Source: Chitinilyticum litopenaei DSM 21440
Lineage (GTDB): Bacteria > Pseudomonadota > Gammaproteobacteria > Burkholderiales > Chitinibacteraceae
DNA: 11,863 nucleotides
NCBI RefSeq assembly: GCF_000428145.1
Contig: NZ_KE386631.1
Coordinates: forward strand, 1-11,863
Direction of reading: 5' to 3'
How positions within the stretch are numbered: position 1 is the stretch's first letter; every line of letters starts with the position of its first letter. The notes beneath the pieces were generated by a model. That model saw only the letters and a program-made list of their open reading frames with translations, was not told the DNA's origin and ran no database searches. The translations under genes were made by a program, and so were the position numbers. Of this stretch, positions 6,825 to 11,863 are shown piece after piece.

Positions 6825-7234
6825 TTCCGCTGGACGATTCGCCCTGCGCGCTGCGGGCGCTCGCCCACGCCGAAAGGCTGGCCAGGGCGCACGGACTGCG
6901 GCTGCGCCTGCTCAATGTGCAACAGCCCGGCCTCTACGCCTCGCTGCTGGAAGGGGTGACGCACGGCGTGCCCATGGTGCAGTCGCTGCGCGAACACGGC
7001 GCCGCGCTGCTGGTCCCGCATGTCGAACGCCTGCGCGCCGCTGGCCTGACTGTCAGCCATGCCGTCGTGCTCGACGCGCCGGCCGCAGCCATCTGCGCCG
7101 ACGCCCGCCACCATGGTTGCGTGCGCATCATCATGGGCACGCGTGGTAATGACAGCCTCGCCCGCGTCGTGCTGGGCTCGGTGGCCAGCCAGGTGGCCGC
7201 ACAGTCGCCGGTGCCGGTCACGCTGATCAAATAG
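6809..7234 (+). CDS. Universal stress protein (UspA family), second of a pair
   Basis: A 141-residue Usp-domain protein, starting MHSLLIPLDDSPCALRAL and ending VPVTLIK. The ATP-binding signature G-x2-G-x9-G-S is complete at Gly110, Gly113 and Gly123-Ser124 (in MGTRGND and LGSVASQVA). Its ATG lies within the end of the preceding usp gene and is preceded by AGGAGG (6799-6804), four bases away. Usp proteins dimerise, so the overlapping pair could form homodimers or a heterodimer; this is inference. The stop codon sits at the end of the first of three perfect 12-bp repeats, so the in-frame downstream sequence repeats Leu-Ile-Lys-stop twice more. No clear terminator follows. Confidence 0.88.
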   Translation: MHSLLIPLDDSPCALRALAHAERLARAHGLRLRLLNVQQPGLYASLLEGVTHGVPMVQSLREHGAALLVPHVERLRAAGLTVSHAVVLDAPAAAICADARHHGCVRIIMGTRGNDSLARVVLGSVASQVAAQSPVPVTLIK

Positions 7235-7258
7235 CTGATCAAATAGCTGATCAAATAG
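7223..7258 (+). repeat. Three perfect 12-bp tandem repeats over usp stop codon
   Basis: CTGATCAAATAG occurs three times with no mismatch, at 7223-7234, 7235-7246 and 7247-7258. The first copy encodes the last three residues and the stop of the second usp gene. Because the unit is 12 bp, each further copy keeps frame and adds another stop codon. It looks like recent slippage duplication. Confidence 0.95.
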
Positions 7259-7712
7259 GCATCCGGCAGGAGTATCTGCCTGGGGCGCGGCCGATGCGCG
7301 CGCAGAAGGCAGGCGGAAACCAAAAGGGCAGGCGTTCGGGCCGGGCCTGATCGGCAATGCCCCGACAGGCACAAATCTTCCTGGATCAGCTTGCCGGCAA
7401 ACTCCAATAATCCTCCGGATCGGGTCGCTGCTTCAGCAGTACCCACTCTGTCCATTCCGGCGGTCATGCCAGTGCGAGAGACACTCCGGAGACCGGCTTT
7501 GCCCGCAGAATCTTCGTGGTGCGCCGGGATGGGAGTTGCCGAGCTGGCGGCCTAATCAGGAAGCCTCGAGAGATGCCGAGAGTTCGGCGCTTTGAGCTGT
7601 GCTGCTCTGCGAGCAGTGTGCTTTTGTGCGTGCAGCGGGTTTTGCTGAAGAGCCTTGCCGGGCCGCAGCAGGCGGCAGCTGACCTGGCTTGCGCGCTGCC
7701 GGCACGCTGCAT
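7259..7712. other. Gene-poor stretch between usp pair and tag
   Basis: No convincing gene is seen in these 454 bp between the convergent usp and tag genes. An open minus-strand frame (7464-7712) is Arg/Ser-rich and low in coding character. After its stop the same frame continues as 25 codons (7386-7463) that look more protein-like but have no start codon. Weak pairing between 7276-7281 (CTGCCT) and 7307-7312 (AGGCAG) could form a hairpin without a T run. The region may contain a decayed gene or an intergenic repeat. Confidence 0.5.
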
Positions 7713-8327
7713 TTACCCTGCGCGAGTCGCCGGTGACGTGAAACCTTGTCGCGCCGCCGCCACCCGTGCACGGATCACGCACTCCGCCGCGTGATCGTTC
7801 ACCAGCCCCATCGCCTGCATCAGCGCGTACATCGTCGTCGGCCCGACGAATTTCCAGCCGCGCTTTTTCAGGGCTTTCGACAGGGCCAGCGATTCGGGCG
7901 ATTGCGAAACGACTTGCGGGCCGGGATCCATCTGCGGCTCGTAGCGCCAGAAAAATGCCGCCAGCGAACCGGCCTCGTCGATCAGCTCCAGCGCGCGCTG
8001 GGCATTGTTGATCGTCGCCGCGATCTTGCCGCGATGGCGCACGATGCCGGCATCGGCCAGCAGCCGCGCCACGTCGGCGTCCGTGTAGGTCGCCACGATG
8101 CGGAAATCGAAACCGTCGAAGGCGCGGCGGAAATTCTCGCGCTTTCTGAGAATGGTGAGCCAGCTCAGGCCCGACTGGAAACCCTCCAGACACAGCTTCT
8201 CGAACAGCCGCACGTCGTCCGCTACCGGATAGCCCCACTCATGGTCGTGGTAGGCAAGGTAATCCGGCGTCGCGCTGCACCAGCGGCAGCGGGGGAGGTT
8301 GTCTGGGGCGAGGTAGAGGGGGGGCAT
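7713..8327 (-). CDS. tag: DNA-3-methyladenine glycosylase I
   Basis: A 204-residue base-excision repair enzyme that removes 3-methyladenine from alkylated DNA. It matches E. coli Tag along its length: RCRW (13-16), YHDHEWG (26-32), LEGFQSGLSWLTILRKRENF (47-66), VRHRGKI, LSKALKKRGWKFVGPTTMY, and GLVNDH near the end. The four zinc-snap residues correspond to Cys14, His27, His179 and Cys183, and the catalytic Glu to Glu48. The start at 8327 is chosen over an ATG eight codons upstream because GGAG lies six bases before it. About 20 extra residues follow the last zinc ligand. It is on the same strand as the DUF2310 gene, 143 bp downstream of it, so it may have its own promoter. Confidence 0.95.
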   Translation of the reverse strand: MPPLYLAPDNLPRCRWCSATPDYLAYHDHEWGYPVADDVRLFEKLCLEGFQSGLSWLTILRKRENFRRAFDGFDFRIVATYTDADVARLLADAGIVRHRGKIAATINNAQRALELIDEAGSLAAFFWRYEPQMDPGPQVVSQSPESLALSKALKKRGWKFVGPTTMYALMQAMGLVNDHAAECVIRARVAAARQGFTSPATRAG

Positions 8328-8470
8328 GTCCACTCCAGTTATTGGGTTCAAATGCGGGTTTTCATCATTTCTTCAGGCGCAAGCTATCGCAGCTGCCAGG
8401 ATTGCTTGCCGCATCTGATCCATGCTCGCTTCGCAGGTGATAACCGGGCTTAGCTGCTCGGCTTGGTCGA

Positions 8471-9241
8471 TCAGGGACAAAGATTCCAGCCGAAATTAGA
8501 GACGAGGCGGCATGGCTCACACTGAAAATGAAAGAGCGAATGCAGCGGCGTTTCCAGGTGCCATGACTGCCCACAGGATGGGCAGCATCTTTCTTGCTCG
8601 GATTTGAGGCTGCGGGCATGTGCGCGATAGAGATAGTAATAAAACGGCGTTCTCGTCAGATTCTCCATCGTTCGGCAGATTTCAATCCCTTGTTTTGAGA
8701 GGCTGCTTTGTTTGTTGGACAGCTGTCGGGTGGTAGCTCGTTCGAGCGTAGTGCAGTTCATCTGCAAGCGGTCACACGACTGATAATCCGATTGCCAGCA
8801 AATGAGTTCGTAGTACTCCCCGCTTGGCATGACTGGAAACCGGTAAAGCGGCACGGGCAGAAAACAATCAAGGCACCTAATCGGGGATTCAAGTGATAAG
8901 TATGTGGTGAATAGAACGTATCCGGATGAGGTGTGGCAGGTGCAGGTTTGTGCACTGGTGCAGTCTTCTGCGACAGGCGTGAAGGTGATTGATATGCCGC
9001 GCATATCACCTTGATGAACCACTTTCCTGACATATTCGCCATGAAGTGCTGGCGCTAGCGATCCTTGCTCTGGTGCAAGAACAAGCGCTACGCATTGCCT
9101 ATTCTCGACAAAGAGTGGCCATTCCTTGCCGCAGAGCTGCCCATTCATTCTCAGGGCTCCAAGCAAACTTTTGGCAAAATCGGCAGTTGTTTCCGCATCC
9201 TGATCGGCTGGGATGGAAAACTCGATGCGATGGACGTACAT
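8471..9241 (-). CDS. DUF2310 family zinc-ribbon protein
   Basis: A 256-residue protein resembling the DUF2310 family, annotated elsewhere as zinc-ribbon-containing and possibly nucleic-acid binding. Near the N-terminus are MYVHRIEF (1-8) and the family-typical LLGALRMNGQLCGKEWPLF (26-44). The C-terminus has a zinc ribbon with two CxxC knuckles, CPSC and CEPC, about 20 residues apart. Several more cysteines occur mid-protein (CTCHTSSG, CLDC). The ATG at 9241 is preferred to one five codons upstream because GGGG precedes it and family members start close to MYV. By eye the gene has lower GC (about 50%) than its neighbours, which suggests different ancestry or weaker codon selection. Its function is unknown, and nothing links it to the phosphonate operon upstream. 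Confidence 0.8.
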   Translation of the reverse strand: MYVHRIEFSIPADQDAETTADFAKSLLGALRMNGQLCGKEWPLFVENRQCVALVLAPEQGSLAPALHGEYVRKVVHQGDMRGISITFTPVAEDCTSAQTCTCHTSSGYVLFTTYLSLESPIRCLDCFLPVPLYRFPVMPSGEYYELICWQSDYQSCDRLQMNCTTLERATTRQLSNKQSSLSKQGIEICRTMENLTRTPFYYYLYRAHARSLKSEQERCCPSCGQSWHLETPLHSLFHFQCEPCRLVSNFGWNLCP

Positions 9242-9416
9242 GCAAGCCCCATTCATAGATAGCGCTGGCCGTGCTCGGCACTGAACCGCCGGTGCCAAGG
9301 GGCGTGCCTTGATTGTCGCAAAGCTTACCACGGCTTAATCGCGGCTTGTCCCCCAAGGGGGCTGCCGGCGGGCGCGCCTTCGGTTGACCATTCCTGCGAA
9401 TATTAATGGGTATAGG

Positions 9417-9447
9417 GCCATAGCCAAATTTTAGAAAAGGCTGTGGC
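9417..9447. terminator. Hairpin after the phnX operon, possible terminator
   Basis: GCCATAGCC (9417-9425) and GGCTGTGGC (9439-9447) form a 9-bp stem around an AT-rich 13-nt loop. It lies 26 bp past the stop of the FAD oxidoreductase gene and could end the phnX operon transcript. On the minus-strand RNA the stem has one C-A mismatch and no U run. On the plus-strand RNA the same pair is G-U and UUUAUAU follows, so the structure fits plus-strand termination better. Confidence 0.4.
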
Positions 9448-9472
9448 TTTATATCTGTATGGGTATGCGTAC

Positions 9473-10876
9473 TCAGCCCTTGTCCGCCTTCCCCGCCGCC
9501 TGCGCGAATTTCGCCAATTGTCTGTCCAGCCACCACGGCACTTCTTCGCGGTCTTCCATCGCTTCCTTTCGTCTGATCGCGTTGCGCACCAGCTGGCTAC
9601 CCAGCCAGCGTACCGGCTCAGGCGGAAAATGGCCGCGCGGGCCGGTGGCCAGCCCGCTGCGTGTCCAGACGTTGTCTTCATCGAGCGCCAGTGACTTGAG
9701 AATCTGCCCGCCGATCCAGCTTGGCCCCACGCCGTTGCCCGAATAGCCGAAGCCGTAGACGATGTCGCGATGGCCGTTGAGGTGGCCGAAGAAGGGGAAG
9801 CCGGTTACTGATCTGTCCGACGCGCCGTTCCACGACGCAGCCAGCGGCACGCTGGCCAGGCTGGGGAAAAAGCGCGCGAGCGACGCCTGCAGCATAGCCA
9901 CCTGCCGGCTGGGCTCGTCGAATTGCCGCAGCATGCGTGCGCCATAGGCGAAGGTGTTGCCACCCTTGCCGAGCATCAGGCGGCCATCAACGGTGGTGCG
10001 CCAGTAGTGGATGAATATGCGCGAATCGCAGAGCGCCGCGCCGTGGTTAAGGCCAATCGCGGCCAGTTCGGCAGGGCAGGGCGTGGTGATGATCATGTCG
10101 GACGACACGACCGCAATACTGCGCGAAAACTGGCTGAACTGCTCCGGCATCCAGGCGTTCAGCGCCAGCACGACCTTGCTTGCGCTGACGCTGCCGGCGG
10201 CGCACTGCACGCGTGGCGGCGTGGAAGGGATCAGCCGCTGCATCGCGCTGTGTTCGAAAATCCGCACACCCAGCTCGCGGGCGACACGCGCGAGGCCGAG
10301 TGCCAGCAGCGCGGGCTGCACGCTGCCAGCGGCGGGCGAGTACACGCCTTCGAGCATCACCGCCGAGCCGGCCAGCCTTTGAACGTCAGCCAACGGCAGT
10401 GTGCGCCAGCTGTTCGTTCTGTTGCCATCCAGCGCCGCCATCACGCCGGCCATGCTGCCCAACTGGCTGCGGTTGGTGGCGGTGTAGAGCGCGCCATCGA
10501 CGCGCACTTCGGCGTCGATGGCGTGTTCGCGGCAGAAGTCGCGGATGGCGTAGACGGCGTCTTCGGATGCTTTCACCAGCCGCAGCGCTTCGGCCTCGCC
10601 AAACAGCCGACGCAGCGTGAGGAATTTCGCCGACCAGGTGAGGAGGCACCCGCCGTTGCGCCCGGACGCGCCGCTGCCGCAGCGCTCGCGCTCGACCAGC
10701 ACGATGTCGAGCTGCGGATTGGCCTGCTTGAGCATGATCGCCGTCCACAGCCCGGTATAGCCGCCGCCGACGATGCAGACGTCCGCCGTGATGTCGCCCT
10801 GCAGCGGTGTCACCGGCGGCGGCGGGGCGCGGCGCAGCGCGTCGGCAAACCACCAGGGGCGGAAATCGCTGCTCAC
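9473..10876 (-). CDS. FAD-dependent amine oxidoreductase of a phosphonate operon
   Basis: A 467-residue flavoenzyme of the DAO (glycine/D-amino-acid oxidase) fold. The dinucleotide-binding motif GGGYTG is at 37-42, the acidic residue after strand two is Glu62, and GASGRNGG (69-76) is the DAO signature contacting FAD. The C-terminal FAD segment reads YGFGYSGNGVGPS. No signal peptide is seen. It starts with GTG overlapping the phnX stop (GTGA, 4-nt overlap), with GGAG seven bases upstream at 10884-10887. Related flavoenzymes recurring in AEP gene clusters have been reported to oxidise N-methyl-AEP, and some AEP itself, directly to phosphonoacetaldehyde. Coupling to phnX and the absence of phnW in the window fit that role. 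The substrate is inferred, and a gamma-glutamylputrescine-type oxidase is the main alternative by sequence alone. Confidence 0.82.
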   Translation of the reverse strand: MSSDFRPWWFADALRRAPPPPVTPLQGDITADVCIVGGGYTGLWTAIMLKQANPQLDIVLVERERCGSGASGRNGGCLLTWSAKFLTLRRLFGEAEALRLVKASEDAVYAIRDFCREHAIDAEVRVDGALYTATNRSQLGSMAGVMAALDGNRTNSWRTLPLADVQRLAGSAVMLEGVYSPAAGSVQPALLALGLARVARELGVRIFEHSAMQRLIPSTPPRVQCAAGSVSASKVVLALNAWMPEQFSQFSRSIAVVSSDMIITTPCPAELAAIGLNHGAALCDSRIFIHYWRTTVDGRLMLGKGGNTFAYGARMLRQFDEPSRQVAMLQASLARFFPSLASVPLAASWNGASDRSVTGFPFFGHLNGHRDIVYGFGYSGNGVGPSWIGGQILKSLALDEDNVWTRSGLATGPRGHFPPEPVRWLGSQLVRNAIRRKEAMEDREEVPWWLDRQLAKFAQAAGKADKG

Positions 10877-11706
10877 GGCTGTTCTCCACGGGCCAGCCGC
10901 GCGCCGATGTCGGCGATCACGCCCGGTAGTTCGGCGATGCTGTCGATCACGTAATGCGCGCCGGCCTGTGCGAGTTTGTCCGCTGCGCGCTGGCGGCGGG
11001 GGACCTGTTCGGCGGGCGTCAGCGCCTGCCATTCGGCCAGGCTCAGCCCCACTTCGTTGCCCGAAACAGCCAGCCCCACCGTCCACATGCCGGCATTCAG
11101 CCCTTCGTGAATGCCGACCGCCGTATCGTCGACCTTGACGCAGGCGGCGACGTGTTTGATGCCCAGCTCGATTACGTTCGCCAGCGCCATCCACGGCCCG
11201 GGGCGCGCGCCGGCCTTCAGATCATCGGCGGCGACGATGCAGTCGGGGAAGAAGCCGGCGGCGGCGGCGACCGGCTGCAGCGCGTTCATCACTTCGCGCG
11301 GGTAGCCGGTGCAGCTGCCGATTTTCAGGCCTTGCTCGCGAAGCAGGGTGATGGTGTCGAGCGCGCCGGGAATCATGGCGGAATAGTCACCGACGCGGGA
11401 AATCTGCAGCGGCATGAAGATGGCGTAGATGCGGTCGACATCGGCGTCGGTCATCGGCGCGCCGAATTTGTCCTGCCAGCGACGGGCAACGTCGGGCAGT
11501 TGGCCGAGTGTCTTGATGTGATCCCACTTCGCCATGCCCATCGGCACGCGCGCCTCGGCCAGCGAGATGGGTACGCCGATGCTGGCGAAGGCGTCGACCA
11601 GCACCTGGGTGGGGGCAAACGAGCCGAAGTCGACGACGGTGCCGGCCCAGTCGAAGATGACGGCTTCCAGCGGGCCGGTGTAGTGGCGGGTGTAGCGGTA
11701 GGACAT
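10873..11706 (-). CDS. phnX: Phosphonoacetaldehyde hydrolase (phosphonatase)
   Basis: A 277-residue cytosolic HAD-superfamily enzyme that cleaves the C-P bond of phosphonoacetaldehyde to acetaldehyde and phosphate, the last step of hydrolytic AEP degradation. The nucleophile motif is VIFDWAGTVVDFG (16-28) with Asp19. Lys60 in MGMAKWDHIKTL (56-67) matches the Schiff-base lysine that sets phosphonatase apart from other HAD enzymes. SCTGYPREVM and KVDDTAVGIHEGLNAGMWTV are the later HAD motifs. Length is typical. The ATG at 11706 is chosen over one 32 codons upstream, because the family begins here and GGAG lies ten bases before it. It is the first gene of a two-gene operon and overlaps the flavoenzyme start. 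Two copies of a 10-bp repeat lie 20-39 bp upstream. Confidence 0.95.
   Translation of the reverse strand: MSYRYTRHYTGPLEAVIFDWAGTVVDFGSFAPTQVLVDAFASIGVPISLAEARVPMGMAKWDHIKTLGQLPDVARRWQDKFGAPMTDADVDRIYAIFMPLQISRVGDYSAMIPGALDTITLLREQGLKIGSCTGYPREVMNALQPVAAAAGFFPDCIVAADDLKAGARPGPWMALANVIELGIKHVAACVKVDDTAVGIHEGLNAGMWTVGLAVSGNEVGLSLAEWQALTPAEQVPRRQRAADKLAQAGAHYVIDSIAELPGVIADIGARLARGEQP
10884..10887 (-). promoter_or_regulatory. Shine-Dalgarno for the coupled GTG start
   Basis: GGAG inside the end of phnX lies seven bases before the GTG at 10876. It supports this start over a longer frame that runs open through phnX to 11194 and encodes no plausible protein there. Confidence 0.7.
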
Positions 11707-11725
11707 GGTGGGCAAGCTCCAGATG

Positions 11726-11745
11726 AGTAAGTCGGAGTAAGTCGG
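11726..11745. repeat. Perfect 10-bp tandem repeat upstream of phnX
   Basis: AGTAAGTCGG occurs twice head to tail (11726-11735 and 11736-11745), 20-39 bp before the phnX start on its 5' side. One-turn spacing places both copies on the same DNA face, as regulator half-sites often are. It does not resemble a known PhnF or PhoB site that I can recall. An operator role is a guess. Confidence 0.5.
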
Positions 11746-11749
11746 TTTA

Positions 11750-11763
11750 GCGCCTTGCGGCGC
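11750..11763. other. Short GC-rich hairpin upstream of phnX
   Basis: GCGCC (11750-11754) and GGCGC (11759-11763) form a 5-bp stem with loop TTGC, next to the tandem repeat. It may lie in the phnX leader or promoter. Small GC-rich hairpins are common here, so its meaning is uncertain. Confidence 0.25.
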
Positions 11764-11785
11764 GGTGTTTGCATGCCGGTTCCGC

Positions 11786-11858
11786 CCGGCGGACGGGTTC
11801 ATTTCTTTTGTCTCGCCAAAAGAAACGAACCAAAGAAAAGGCGAGCCCGGTCCGCCGG
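11786..11858. repeat. Nested inverted repeat at the right edge
   Basis: An inner stem TTTCTTTT (11802-11809) pairs with AAAAGAAA (11818-11825) around eight bases. An outer pair CCGGCGGAC (11786-11794) matches GTCCGCCGG (11850-11858). A second A-rich copy, CCAAAGAAAAGG, follows at 11830-11841. This combination, TTTCTTTT...AAAAGAAA...ACCAAAGAAAAGG, resembles an intergenic element I associate with betaproteobacterial genomes. It may mark the end of a neighbouring gene, act as a bidirectional terminator, or be a dispersed repeat. Confidence 0.45.
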
Positions 11859-11863
11859 CCGCC

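Noticed and set aside
7516..7794. Plus-strand ORF of 92 codons before and into tag
   Set aside because: It overlaps the 3' end of tag, is Arg/Ala/Cys-rich, and shows no motif or Shine-Dalgarno.
9923..10954. Plus-strand open frame of 343 codons
   Set aside because: It is antisense to the FAD oxidoreductase, is rich in Arg, Ala, His and Gln, and has no domain motif.
10877..11194. N-terminal extension of the FAD oxidoreductase
   Set aside because: The frame is open through phnX but encodes Arg/Gly-rich shadow sequence. The GTG at 10876 has a good Shine-Dalgarno and gives a normal DAO N-terminus.
10954..11730. Plus-strand open frame of 258 codons
   Set aside because: It is antisense to phnX and contains low-complexity shadow sequence without a family signature.
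11707..11802. Upstream ATG for phnX
   Set aside because: It would add 32 residues not seen in phosphonatases and would translate through the tandem repeat. The ATG at 11706 has its own GGAG.

Overview
The window is a chromosomal segment of a GC-rich proteobacterium, most likely a betaproteobacterium of the Neisseriales/Chromobacteriaceae type. The 5S rRNA core, the high-GC codon use and the gene set point that way, but no single marker fixes the genus. No phage genes, transposases, integrases, CRISPR arrays or tRNAs were seen.

Layout. The left edge is the tail of an rRNA operon: a 23S-5S spacer, the 5S gene (121-238) and a strong intrinsic terminator. Plus-strand genes follow: a zinc-free quinone oxidoreductase of the PIG3 type (516-1475), a small cupin (1693-1968), a DUF1622 membrane protein (2024-2395) and a PhnF-like GntR/UTRA regulator (2464-3183). 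A possible 29-residue membrane peptide lies on the minus strand at 1491-1580. A large exported M16 zinc peptidase (3189-5993, minus) converges on the regulator with a 5-bp gap. Two overlapping universal stress protein genes (6378-6824 and 6809-7234, plus) start on the other side of an AT-rich divergent intergenic region. After a gene-poor stretch of about 450 bp come four minus-strand genes: tag (3-methyladenine DNA glycosylase I), a DUF2310 zinc-ribbon protein, a FAD-dependent amine oxidoreductase, and phnX (phosphonoacetaldehyde hydrolase).

The most interesting unit is the pair phnX (10873-11706) and the FAD oxidoreductase (9473-10876). They overlap by 4 nt at a GTGA junction and must be translated together. 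PhnX splits phosphonoacetaldehyde into acetaldehyde and phosphate. That substrate usually comes from 2-aminoethylphosphonate (AEP) through the transaminase PhnW, and no phnW is in this window. The simplest reading is that the flavoenzyme makes phosphonoacetaldehyde by oxidising AEP or an N-methylated AEP. This would be an oxidative version of the AEP pathway. A phosphonate-type regulator (PhnF) sits about 6 kb away and could control it. The substrate and the regulatory link are inference.

The remaining genes look like ordinary housekeeping or stress functions: redox, stress response, alkylation repair and periplasmic proteolysis. Non-coding oddities include three perfect 12-bp repeats that triplicate the stop codon of the second usp gene, a perfect 10-bp tandem repeat just upstream of phnX, a 7-bp inverted repeat before the DUF1622 gene, and a nested inverted repeat at the right edge.
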